NCBI GenBank assembly: GCA_903834675.1
Contig: CAILKC010000803.1
Location: 1 to 41,074, forward strand
Source of the DNA: an uncultured Victivallales bacterium
Lineage (GTDB): Bacteria; Verrucomicrobiota; Lentisphaeria; Oligosphaerales; JAFGRS01
Direction: 5' to 3'
Length of the DNA stretch: 41,074 nucleotides
Position 1 is the first letter of the stretch. Each line of letters opens with the position of its first letter. Position numbers and translations under genes: made by a program. This document shows positions 7,968 through 15,346 of this stretch, piece after piece. Below the pieces are notes generated by a model, which made no database searches, had not been told where the DNA came from, and saw only the letters and a program-made list of their open reading frames with translations.

Positions 7968-9216
7968 CGGGGGCCTCATCGGCGGGCGCGGCAAAGCCGG
8001 TCGGCGCAAAAAGCCCTGCCACCGAGGGCAACATCTCCCAGCCCGGAGCTTCGACCCGCACCTGCCAGCCTGGTCCAAGCTGCTGGCGGCCCCAGGTGCA
8101 GAGGCCGAGGAGAGCATCGAGATCCCAGTGCGGCAGCGGCTCGCCTTGGCGCTCGCAGTGGGTCGGGTCCCAGCAGGGGCCGGGATACAGGCCGCGCCAG
8201 GTCAGGACGCCGTGCGGCCCCAGTGCCGCGATCTGCCGGATCATGCGGCGGAGCGCCTTTTGTACCCCCGCGCTCTCCCAGCACGGACTGGGCGCGCGCT
8301 CATCCCGCCGCAACGCTGCGGGGGAAACCGCTCGGCGACGCTGCGCCAGGCAGGGCCATTGGTTCAAATCCAGGAGCAGCGCCGGGCAGGTCGCGGCGCC
8401 GACGGCCTCCCGTATCAGGGCTTCACCTTCGGCGGTGAAGCGCACCGGCACGAGTTGGGGCTCAGGGCTGGTCGGCGCCGCCTCGGCCCCCGCCGGTTGC
8501 CAGGCCAGGTGCCAGGTCAGGCGGTAGACGCGGGGTTGCGGCTGGAGTTCGGTATCCGTCAGCAGGGGTTCGCGCCGCACCCGCAGTCCGCCTTCTTCCG
8601 CCACAACAGTGTAGCTGGAGGTGCCGGTCTTGCAGCCGAAGTGGTGCTCCCAGCGCCAGAGATCCGAGCCGGCGCCGATCTCGAGGCGGGCGCCATTGGG
8701 TCTCTCGAACACCAGCGCCAGAGGTAGGTGTTGCCAGTGCGCGAGGGTCGCCCCTACGGCAGGCGCCGCGGGGAGGTCACGCCAGCGGGCCTCCTTGCCC
8801 TCGGCCAAGTCCTGAGCCGACGGGATGCAGTAGAGGCGTCGCCAGGGGCCAGGCAGGAACAGGCTGCCGAGTCCCACCTGCCGGCGTACCGTTGATCCCT
8901 TCCTGAGCTTCAGGTCCGAGACCACCCGCACGTGCCGGGCGCCGTAGCGGAAGGTCTGCGCCATGCCGATCTCGGCGCCGAAGGGGAAATGGCCCGATAC
9001 CTCCACCAGGGCCGCGCCGCCCTTGTGGAAGTCCCGGAAACGGTCGCTGAGCACCAGGTCGGCGCCGAAATCGTCCAGCTGGAAGGTCACCTCGCGGACC
9101 AGGCAGTCGCCGCCGCAGGTGATCTCGGCAGGGCCGTCGACCCGCGCCTTGTCGTGCAGCGCCGTCCAGAGGCCGTCGGAAGGCGCAATCTGCCGCACGC
9201 TAGCGCTCGAATTCAT
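7960..9216 (-). CDS. Conserved hypothetical protein, 418 aa, unknown function
   Basis: I do not recognise a family. The protein has no signal peptide or membrane segment. The first 250 residues are rich in alternating beta-type strands (VREVTFQLDDFGADLVL, RHVRVVSDLKL, YRLTWHLAWQP), in the manner of a beta-sandwich or galactose-mutarotase-like fold. The last 150 residues are more helical, with several Trp and Cys residues (LLLDLNQWPCLAQRRR, PGPCWDPTHCERQG, LLGLCTWGRQQLGPGW). The codon usage and tight spacing (60 bp from the nitroreductase, 8-bp overlap with rbgA) argue that it is a real gene. ATG 9216 has GAGG eight bases upstream. Possible roles include sugar-ligand binding or handling of a substrate used by the operon's dehydrogenases; both are speculation. 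Confidence 0.7.
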   Translation of the reverse strand: MNSSASVRQIAPSDGLWTALHDKARVDGPAEITCGGDCLVREVTFQLDDFGADLVLSDRFRDFHKGGAALVEVSGHFPFGAEIGMAQTFRYGARHVRVVSDLKLRKGSTVRRQVGLGSLFLPGPWRRLYCIPSAQDLAEGKEARWRDLPAAPAVGATLAHWQHLPLALVFERPNGARLEIGAGSDLWRWEHHFGCKTGTSSYTVVAEEGGLRVRREPLLTDTELQPQPRVYRLTWHLAWQPAGAEAAPTSPEPQLVPVRFTAEGEALIREAVGAATCPALLLDLNQWPCLAQRRRAVSPAALRRDERAPSPCWESAGVQKALRRMIRQIAALGPHGVLTWRGLYPGPCWDPTHCERQGEPLPHWDLDALLGLCTWGRQQLGPGWQVRVEAPGWEMLPSVAGLFAPTGFAAPADEAPDA

Positions 9217-9276
9217 GGGATTAGCCTCAGTGAAGCTGCGGCAAACAAGCGCAGACGCTGGCAGCGCAGCGCCTGT

Positions 9277-9783
9277 TCATGTGAGCCGCTCGATGATCTC
9301 ATCAAGGGACTTGCGCGTCTGCGGAGTGGGCTCGCCGGCCGGGCGGCCCAACGGGGTCAGGGCCACCACTTCCCAGCAGTCCGGGAGACGCAGGGCCAGG
9401 CGTGCCGCGTCTTGGTCAAAGGCGCAGATCCAGCAGGTGCCCAGGCCCTCCGCCGCGGCGGCCAGCACGAGGTGCTCCAAGGCGATCGTTACATCAATGA
9501 CATGAGCGCTCTGGCCGTTGAAACGCCGCCAGGCCGTCTCGCGGTTGCCCAGCGCCACCACCAGCACCGGCGCGTTGGCCAGCCACGGACGCGGATAGCA
9601 TTCGCACAGGCGGCGCCTGGCCTCGGGCTGGGTCACGAAGAGAAAGCGTACGGGCTGATTGTTACAGGCGGAGGGAGCCAGGCTCACGGCCTCGAACAAG
9701 CGCCCGAGCGTCGCCTCCGAAATCGCCTCCGAAGCATAGGCACGGATGCTGCGGCGGCGGCGCAGAACCTCGTAGAACTCCAT
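9277..9783 (-). CDS. Nitroreductase-family FMN oxidoreductase
   Basis: A 168-residue protein of the nitroreductase superfamily: FMN-dependent, normally homodimeric, using NAD(P)H to reduce varied substrates. The N-terminal RRRSIRAY (about 9-16) provides the FMN-phosphate contacts, SACNNQP matches the usual APSxxNxQPW-type motif, and GLGTCWICAF with the following PLGRPAGEP matches the C-terminal flavin region. The length is at the short end of the family, consistent with a compact member. It is the first gene of the minus-strand operon leading into the 418-aa protein, rbgA and two dehydrogenases. The true substrate is unknown; BluB-type and IYD-type functions are not specifically supported. 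Confidence 0.85.
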   Translation of the reverse strand: MEFYEVLRRRRSIRAYASEAISEATLGRLFEAVSLAPSACNNQPVRFLFVTQPEARRRLCECYPRPWLANAPVLVVALGNRETAWRRFNGQSAHVIDVTIALEHLVLAAAAEGLGTCWICAFDQDAARLALRLPDCWEVVALTPLGRPAGEPTPQTRKSLDEIIERLT

Positions 9784-9890
9784 GACGGGGTGCTCCCTTT
9801 GCAGCGCTCCCTGCTCTCAGACCACTTCCAGAACCGCCGTAACCGAGCCTAAACTGTACACCGTCGCGCCAGGGTCCGCCAGGCTGTCGG

Positions 9891-9899
9891 CGGTCGGGG
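9891..9899. repeat. Target-site duplication, left copy
   Basis: The 9-bp sequence CGGTCGGGG directly precedes the left end of the element at 9900 and is repeated exactly after its right end, as expected for a staggered-cut insertion. Confidence 0.7.
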
Positions 9900-10161
9900 C
9901 AGGGCTGTTTCAAGAAACGACCGCCGTCGTACCGTCGGCCGTGAAAGCGGCGTCGACGGGCCGCGGACGCGGCCCTCTGCCGCACGCAGTCCATATCGCG
10001 CGTCGGCCAGGTGGAGTGGCAAGGTCGCCGACGGCGACCGCGACACCGCTTTGGCTCGGCGCCTGTGCCATGACTGACGGCGTGTGTTCTCGCGCAACCC
10101 GATACGGCAGACAGACCACGGGTTGTTGCGACGCCCAGCCCAGTTTCTTGAAACAGCCCTG
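9900..10161. mobile_element. MITE-like element, copy 1 (262 bp, 18-bp perfect terminal inverted repeats)
   Basis: The left end CAGGGCTGTTTCAAGAAA (9900-9917) is perfectly complementary to the right end TTTCTTGAAACAGCCCTG (10144-10161). The insertion is flanked by an exact 9-bp duplication. The interior has no recognisable transposase, so it must be mobilised in trans. A closely similar element is at 18226-18494, and a third with the same ends is at 35577-35835. The transposase family responsible cannot be named from the ends alone. Confidence 0.8.
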
Positions 10162-10170
10162 CGGTCGGGG
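10162..10170. repeat. Target-site duplication, right copy
   Basis: CGGTCGGGG, identical to 9891-9899, immediately follows the right terminal repeat of the element. Confidence 0.7.
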
Positions 10171-10173
10171 GGT

Positions 10174-10348
10174 GCAAGTCAGCTCCGTAGGGGTTTGCTT
10201 GTATGAGAACCGCAGAGGGTCGAATAACCTATGCCCAATGACGAATTGCAGAATCCCCGGCCGGGGCACCGCAGTTCTCTGGCTGTCATGTCCGGCACCA
10301 GCCAGGGATCCTGAACCTTCGTCGTCACCCCCCACGGAACTGACCTGC
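10174..10348 (-). ncRNA. Candidate structured RNA of about 175 nt, unassigned
   Basis: On the minus strand the ends pair over 20 positions (10329-10348 with 10174-10193). Inside, 10269-10279 pairs with 10205-10215 over 11 positions, 10280-10285 pairs with 10299-10304 as a hairpin, and CCCCGGCCGGGG at 10255-10266 can form an apical stem. The outer helix has three non-Watson-Crick positions and the inner one two. All five are G-U pairs if the minus strand is transcribed and A-C clashes if the plus strand is, which favours a minus-strand RNA. It lies divergent from truA and upstream of the nitroreductase operon, with an inserted element between. No match to 6S, SRP, tmRNA or RNase P signatures was recognised. 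Confidence 0.45.
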
Positions 10349-10481
10349 GCCCGGCTGTCGGTGGGGTTGCGTCGGCGCCTTTGCGGCACTAGGCTACCTT
10401 GGTCGGCGGCGAGAGAGTAGGCGACGGTCTAGGTTGCCCGGCGGCGGCGCTGGGCGGCGGCACAAGCGATGGGCGACCCTT

Positions 10482-11264
10482 ATGGCACGCTATAAACTGC
10501 GGCTCGAATACGACGGCACCGGCTTCCGCGGCTGGCAGGTGCAGAAGGACGCTCGCACGGTTCAGGGCGAACTGCTGAGTGCGGCGCGGCAGGTATTTGG
10601 CGGGGAAGTTGACGTTCAGGGGGCCGGGCGGACGGACGCCGGGGTTCACGCTCTCGGGCAGGTGGCGCATCTCGCCGCCCCCGCGGCGCTCGAGCCCTTC
10701 CGGGTGGTTTTTGGGATGAACGACCTCTTGCCGGCGGACATCAACATCCTGGAAGCCGAACGCACTCACATGCGTTTTCATGCCCGGCACCACGCCATCG
10801 GGCGCAGTTACATGTATCTGATTGCGACGCGCCGGAGCGCTTTTGCGCAGGAGCGCTCATGGTGGGTGCGTGACCGGCTCGACCTTCGGCGCATGCAGGC
10901 GGCGGCGGCCCTCTTCAAAGGCTTTCACGATTTTGCTTCCTTCGCCGACCGCGATCTCGAGGCGGGCACCTCGACCCAGGTTGACATTGACGAGGTCCAG
11001 CTCGAGGCTGATCAGGACCTGATTCTCTTCCGCATTGCCGGATCGCACTTTCTCTGGAAGATGGTACGGCGGATCGTCGGCGTCCTGGTGGAGGTGGGGC
11101 GCGGCCAACTCGGCGAAGCGGAGGTGACGACGCTGTTGACCACGCATACGAACCGTCCCGCCAAGTGGACGGCGCCGCCCTGCGGGCTCTATCTGCAGCA
11201 GGTACGCTACAAGGACGAGCCCTGGCAGCCGCTCTTCGTTCCCGCCTTCCCCCTGGCGCAATGA
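10482..11264 (+). CDS. truA: tRNA pseudouridine(38-40) synthase TruA
   Basis: A 260-residue enzyme that isomerises uridines 38-40 in the anticodon arm of many tRNAs. It opens with the family start [16 protein letters not shown], carries the catalytic Asp52 in [14 protein letters not shown], and continues with [16 protein letters not shown], the FASFAD segment and [17 protein letters not shown], all canonical TruA blocks. The length matches bacterial TruA (about 250-270). ATG 10482 gives the exact N terminus, though the ribosome-binding sequence is weak. pgm follows after 58 bp and may be co-transcribed. Confidence 0.95.
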   Translation: MARYKLRLEYDGTGFRGWQVQKDARTVQGELLSAARQVFGGEVDVQGAGRTDAGVHALGQVAHLAAPAALEPFRVVFGMNDLLPADINILEAERTHMRFHARHHAIGRSYMYLIATRRSAFAQERSWWVRDRLDLRRMQAAAALFKGFHDFASFADRDLEAGTSTQVDIDEVQLEADQDLILFRIAGSHFLWKMVRRIVGVLVEVGRGQLGEAEVTTLLTTHTNRPAKWTAPPCGLYLQQVRYKDEPWQPLFVPAFPLAQ

Positions 11265-11322
11265 AGCGCGCCCGGCCGGTGGGACACAGGTGGGACCGGC
11301 GCGTCTCAGACGAGGTTACGAC

Positions 11323-13002
11323 ATGAACCACAGTCCCTGGGCCGGCAAGCCCGCGCCCGAGAGTCTCCTGGAGGATATTCCGCGGCTGCTGGCGGCCTAC
11401 CACGGGGAGCATCCTGACCCCGGCGAGGCAGGCCAGCGGGTCTCGTTTGGCACCAGCGGTCACCGGGGCAGTTCGCGGCGCCGCAGTTTCAACGAGGATC
11501 ACATCCTGGCGATCACGCAGGCGATCTGCAACCAGCGTCGGCGGGCAGGGGTTGCCGGACCGCTGTTTCTGGGGATGGACACGCATGCGCTCAGCGCTGT
11601 GGCGCACGGCACGGCGTTGGAGGTGTTGGCTGGCAACGGCGTGGAGGTGCGCCTGGCCCGCGATCAGGGCTTCACCCCGACGCCGGTGATTTCACACGCC
11701 ATCCTGGGGTGGAACCGGCCCTGCGGCGCCGGCCAGGCCGACGGTATCATCATCACGCCGTCGCACAATCCGCCCGCGGATGGCGGCATCAAGTACAACC
11801 CGGCCCATGGCGGACCGGCGGATACGGAGACCACGAAGGCGATCGAGGACGAGGCCAACCGCATCCTGCGGGAAGGCCTGGCCGGGGTGCGGCGCGTCAG
11901 CCTGGCGCAGGCGCTGCGCCTCGGCACGACGAGGCAGCACGACTACATCACGCCCTACGTTGCCGACCTGCCAAGTGTCCTGGATCTGGACGCCATCCGG
12001 GCGGCCGGCCTACGGCTGGGCGCCGACGCCCTGGGCGGTGCCAGCCTGGCTTACTGGGAGGCCATCGCCGCCACCCACGGCCTCGACATCACGCCGCTGA
12101 ACACGCGACCCGACCCGACCTTTCGCTTCATGCACGTGGACCATGATGGCACGATTCGGATGGACTGTTCCTCGCCCTTTGCCATGGCGGGGCTGATTGG
12201 GCTCAAGGATCGCTTCGATCTGGCGTTCGGCACCGATCCGGACGCCGACCGGCATGGCATCGTCACGCCGGTGGGCGGGTTGCTGAATCCCAACCACTAC
12301 CTGACGGTGGCCGCGTGGTATCTGTTCTCGCACCGGCCGGGCTGGGGGCCCGGCATGCGCCTGGGCAAGACGGTGGTCACCAGCGCTATGCTGGATCGGG
12401 TCGCGGCGTGGCTCGGCCGGGAGGTGGTCGATGTCCCGGTCGGCTTCAAGTGGTTTGTGGACGGCTTGCTGACGGCATCCCTGGGACTCGCGGGCGAGGA
12501 AAGTGCCGGGGCGTCATTTCTGCGGCGTGATGGGACGGTCTGGTCAACCGACAAAGATGGCCTCATTCTGGCCTTGTTGGCGGCGGAAGTCGCGGCGGTG
12601 ACACAGCGCGACCCGGCGCACCACTACGCCGACCTGACCGAGCGCTTCGGCACGCCGGCCTACAAGCGTATCGACGCGCCCGCGAATGCCGCCCAGCGGG
12701 CGATCCTGGGCAAGCTGTCGGCCGGAAGCATCACGGCGAAGAGTCTGGCCGATGAGCGCATCGCCCGGGTTCTGACCACGGCTCCCGGCAATGGCGCGGC
12801 CCTCGGTGGGCTCAAGGTCGAGACGGCCAGCGGTTGGTTCGCGGCCCGGCCGTCCGGGACCGAGAACATCTACAAGATCTACGCCGAAAGCTTCCGCGGC
12901 GCAGCCCACCTCGAGGTGCTGCTGCTGGAAGCCCAGAAGTTGGTGGCGGCGGCGTTCCAGCAGGCCGGCGAGGGTTTGGCAGAACCTCGTTCCCCAGTAT
13001 GA
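11323..13002 (+). CDS. pgm: Phosphoglucomutase (alpha-D-glucose phosphate-specific)
   Basis: A 559-residue cytosolic enzyme interconverting glucose 1-phosphate and glucose 6-phosphate, linking glycogen or nucleotide-sugar synthesis to glycolysis. Diagnostic features are [12 protein letters not shown] near residue 45, the phosphoserine loop ITPSHNPP with Ser147, the metal loop [10 protein letters not shown], the sugar-binding EESAGASF, and the phosphate-binding [17 protein letters not shown] near the C terminus. The length and order match the E. coli Pgm-type branch rather than ManB/GlmM. ATG 11323 is preceded by GAGG at seven bases. It could feed the rhamnose donor pathway seen at the left edge. 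Confidence 0.95.
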   Translation: MNHSPWAGKPAPESLLEDIPRLLAAYHGEHPDPGEAGQRVSFGTSGHRGSSRRRSFNEDHILAITQAICNQRRRAGVAGPLFLGMDTHALSAVAHGTALEVLAGNGVEVRLARDQGFTPTPVISHAILGWNRPCGAGQADGIIITPSHNPPADGGIKYNPAHGGPADTETTKAIEDEANRILREGLAGVRRVSLAQALRLGTTRQHDYITPYVADLPSVLDLDAIRAAGLRLGADALGGASLAYWEAIAATHGLDITPLNTRPDPTFRFMHVDHDGTIRMDCSSPFAMAGLIGLKDRFDLAFGTDPDADRHGIVTPVGGLLNPNHYLTVAAWYLFSHRPGWGPGMRLGKTVVTSAMLDRVAAWLGREVVDVPVGFKWFVDGLLTASLGLAGEESAGASFLRRDGTVWSTDKDGLILALLAAEVAAVTQRDPAHHYADLTERFGTPAYKRIDAPANAAQRAILGKLSAGSITAKSLADERIARVLTTAPGNGAALGGLKVETASGWFAARPSGTENIYKIYAESFRGAAHLEVLLLEAQKLVAAAFQQAGEGLAEPRSPV

Positions 13003-13067
13003 GATTTCCTGGTGGCGGTCTGCCTGGTGGGCCGAGGGTTTCGGGCGGATTCGCGGTATGCCCGGTC

Positions 13068-13165
13068 CTGGAGCCCGCGATGCCAAGGACCCGCCGGGGC
13101 CGGGTTCGCGGTATCTTGAGCCAGACGCGGCGGCAGGGGATACGGCGGAGACCGCCGGCCTCCAG
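13068..13165. repeat. Dispersed palindromic repeat family, copy A
   Basis: Begins CTGGAGCCCGCGATGCC and ends with GGCCTCCAG-like sequence, so the two ends can pair. It is followed 48 bp later by copy B, and a third copy occurs at 26256-26368. Copy A is shorter and more diverged in its right half. It lies between pgm and the ketosynthase gene, in a 389-bp gene-free stretch otherwise without signals I can name. Confidence 0.65.
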
Positions 13166-13212
13166 GCGGTTCGCCGCGTTCCGGGCGAAGCGGAATGGAA
13201 CCGCGTCTAACC

Positions 13213-13325
13213 CTGGAGCCCGCGATGCCAAGGACCCGCCGGGGCCTGGTTCGCGGTATCTGCAGCTGCAGGACCCCAGATACGGCGGAAGCCCCGGCTG
13301 AGCCGGTGCGGACCGCCGGCTCCAG
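13213..13325. repeat. Dispersed palindromic repeat family, copy B
   Basis: 113 bp, starting CTGGAGCCCGCGATGCC and ending GACCGCCGGCTCCAG. CTGGAGCC and GGCTCCAG form the base of a long imperfect hairpin, with an inner CCGGGGC/GCCCCGG pairing. It is nearly identical to the copy at 26256-26368 except for a central segment of about 25 bp. Confidence 0.7.
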
Positions 13326-13391
13326 AGCCGAGGGCCTGGCAGGCGCCCAATAGTTCAGCGCCTAGCGGCGTTAGAGGTGCAGAGGGTGAAC

Positions 13392-14582
13392 ATGAATCAA
13401 GATCGCATTGCCGTGATGGGTTCCGGCCTGGTCTGCTGCCTCGGGGCGGGGGTGGACGAGGTCTACCGGCGCATGTGCGTCGGCGAGTGCGGCATTCGGC
13501 CGCTGGACCGCTTTCCGGCCGAGCCCTATCCCCAGAAGAACGGCGGCCAGATTCCGGCGGCGGTGGAGGAGCGGCTGCGGGCGGAGTTTCCTGACGACGA
13601 TCTGGCGGGGGCGTTGGTCAAGAGCGCGGGCGGCGAGGCGCTCCGGCAAGCCGGTCGGCGGCCAGGCGTCGCGGACCCGCGTCTGGGGCTGGTACTGGCC
13701 ACCAATTTTGGTCCGATGGAGTCGCTCGAGTGGTGCTGGCGCGAGCGGCTCGACGTCGGCTCCATGGATGCGGCGACGTTTGGGCGCTTCGACCACTTCT
13801 TGGCGCAGATGGCCGAGTTTCTCGGCTGTGGGGGTCCGCGGGCGCAGCTCAGTCTCTCGTGCGCCTCTGGCGCCGCCGCCCTGGCGCTGGCGGCGGACCT
13901 GGTGCGCAGCGGTCGTGCCGACCGCGTTCTCGCCATCGGCTACGATCTGCTGACGGAGTTTTGCTGGTGCGGCCTGACCAATCTGCACACGATCACCACC
14001 GACTGCATGCGGCCCTTCGACCTGAATCGTTCGGGGACCGTCTTCAGCGAGGGCGCGGCGGCGATGCTGATCGAAGGCGCGGCGGTGGCCACGGCGCCGG
14101 CGCTGGGCTGGCTGGCGGGGGTGGCCACCAACAACAACGCCTTCCACATGACCGCGCCGCCCAAGGAAGCTGAAGGCTCCCAGCGGGCCATGGCTGCGGC
14201 CTTGGCCGATGCGGGGCTGGCTCCGAGCGCGGTGGAGCATATCTGCGCTCACGCCACCAGCACCAAGGCGAACGACGTCAGCGAAGCCGCGGCCTGCCGC
14301 AACCTCTTCGGCGAGCGTTTGGCCAGCATGACCGTAGCGGCGCACAAGTCGCAGTTTGGGCACCTGATGGGGGCCGCGGGGCTGGCGGAGGCGATCGTCA
14401 CCCTGCAAGTCATCCGGCACGGGATCATTCCGCCCACCATTAACCATGTGACGCCCGACCCAGAGTGTCCGGTGGACTGCGTTCGCGGTACGGCTCGGGT
14501 GCGGCGGGTCAAGGTGGCGATCACCAACTCAGCCGGCATCGGCGGCAACAACAGCAGCGTGGTCCTTCTGGCCGCGTCCTGA
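13392..14582 (+). CDS. Beta-ketoacyl synthase (FabF-type), catalytically complete
   Basis: A 396-residue ketosynthase of the thiolase superfamily, which condenses acyl units with malonyl-ACP. The active-site triad is present: Cys157 in LSLSCASGAA, His287 in CAHATSTKAND and His324 in KSQFGHLMGAAG. The terminal NSAGIGGNNSSVVL matches the usual GFGGxN loop region. It is shorter than FabF (about 410) and diverges at the N terminus, so it may belong to a specialised pathway rather than housekeeping fatty acid synthesis. The ATG at 13392 has GAGGG upstream. A truncated, inactive ketosynthase-like gene follows after 15 bp, an active/inactive arrangement reminiscent of KS-alpha/KS-beta pairs. No acyl carrier protein gene is in the window. 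Confidence 0.88.
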   Translation: MNQDRIAVMGSGLVCCLGAGVDEVYRRMCVGECGIRPLDRFPAEPYPQKNGGQIPAAVEERLRAEFPDDDLAGALVKSAGGEALRQAGRRPGVADPRLGLVLATNFGPMESLEWCWRERLDVGSMDAATFGRFDHFLAQMAEFLGCGGPRAQLSLSCASGAAALALAADLVRSGRADRVLAIGYDLLTEFCWCGLTNLHTITTDCMRPFDLNRSGTVFSEGAAAMLIEGAAVATAPALGWLAGVATNNNAFHMTAPPKEAEGSQRAMAAALADAGLAPSAVEHICAHATSTKANDVSEAAACRNLFGERLASMTVAAHKSQFGHLMGAAGLAEAIVTLQVIRHGIIPPTINHVTPDPECPVDCVRGTARVRRVKVAITNSAGIGGNNSSVVLLAAS

Positions 14583-14597
14583 GGGGAGTTCAACACG

Positions 14598-15329
14598 GTG
14601 GCGACGGCAGCGCTTCAGGTTACAGGCATCGGTTGGGTCCTGCCCGGCGGCGTCGGCAGCGGGGTCGGCTTCTTCGAGCTGGCGCGGGCGTGGCGTTGGG
14701 AGCCGGCGGACAATGCCGCGCTGGCAGGTTTCAGCGCCAAGGATTATCTGAGCTCGGTGAAAGGGTATCTGGATCCGGCGAGCGCCTTCTGTCTGGCGGC
14801 GGCGTCCCTGGCGATGGGGAGGGGCGCGGCGGCGGCGGCCGGGGGGACGCTCAGGGCCCGGTCGGGGGTCTGCACCATCAGCCGCTACGGCGCTACGCTC
14901 TCGGGCTACCGCTTTACGGAGCAGCTCTTGCGGAAGGGCCCACGCTTTGCCAGCCCGCTGATCTTCCCGCATGGCTACGCCAATACGGCGGGCAATCTGG
15001 CGGCCATCGAATTCGGTTTCGGCGGGCCGCACATGGTGTTGTATGGCGAGCAGGATGTACGCGAGGCCCTCGAGTTCGCCGCGCGGCGGCTGGATGACGG
15101 GAGTGCGGACGAGATGGTGGTTGCGGCTTACGAGTCCGCCGAGGGTCTGGCTCTTCCCGACGGCGCCGCGGTCGCGCACGGGGCGCTGGCGCTGTACCTG
15201 CAGGCGAAGCCTGACCGTCCTAGCCTCGTGACGCTCGACCTGGAGCGGCTGCGGGGGCTAGCGCCCGCGGACTCGGCCCGCGGCATGACCGCCGCCTTCA
15301 TCCAGGTGCTGGCCGCCCAGCTTGGCTGA
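14598..15329 (+). CDS. Truncated ketosynthase-like protein lacking catalytic Cys
   Basis: A 243-residue protein with the layout of a ketosynthase N-terminal half: LQVTGIGWVLPGG at the start, then FPHGYANTAGNLAAIEFGFGGPH, followed where the nucleophile Cys should be by MVLYGEQD and a helix EALEFAARRLDDG, then DEMVVAAYES. The catalytic Cys is replaced and the C-terminal half with the two His residues is missing. It therefore cannot condense by itself. By analogy with chain-length factors it may form a heterodimer with the product of the preceding gene; this is inference. The GTG start at 14598 follows a strong GAGGGGAG. It converges with prs, leaving 17 bp between stops. Confidence 0.72.
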   Translation: MATAALQVTGIGWVLPGGVGSGVGFFELARAWRWEPADNAALAGFSAKDYLSSVKGYLDPASAFCLAAASLAMGRGAAAAAGGTLRARSGVCTISRYGATLSGYRFTEQLLRKGPRFASPLIFPHGYANTAGNLAAIEFGFGGPHMVLYGEQDVREALEFAARRLDDGSADEMVVAAYESAEGLALPDGAAVAHGALALYLQAKPDRPSLVTLDLERLRGLAPADSARGMTAAFIQVLAAQLG

Positions 15330-15346
15330 GGCCCGCCGGGAAGCCT

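Noticed and set aside
7968..8117. N-terminal extension of RbgA
   Set aside because: It would overlap the 418-aa gene by about 150 bp; the RbgA family start and ribosome-binding site fit 7967.
10174..10348. 6S RNA, tmRNA, SRP RNA, RNase P RNA or a cobalamin riboswitch
   Set aside because: No family signature could be identified: the hairpin placement differs from 6S, there is no B12 box, and it is too short for tmRNA or bacterial RNase P. Kept as an unassigned RNA candidate.
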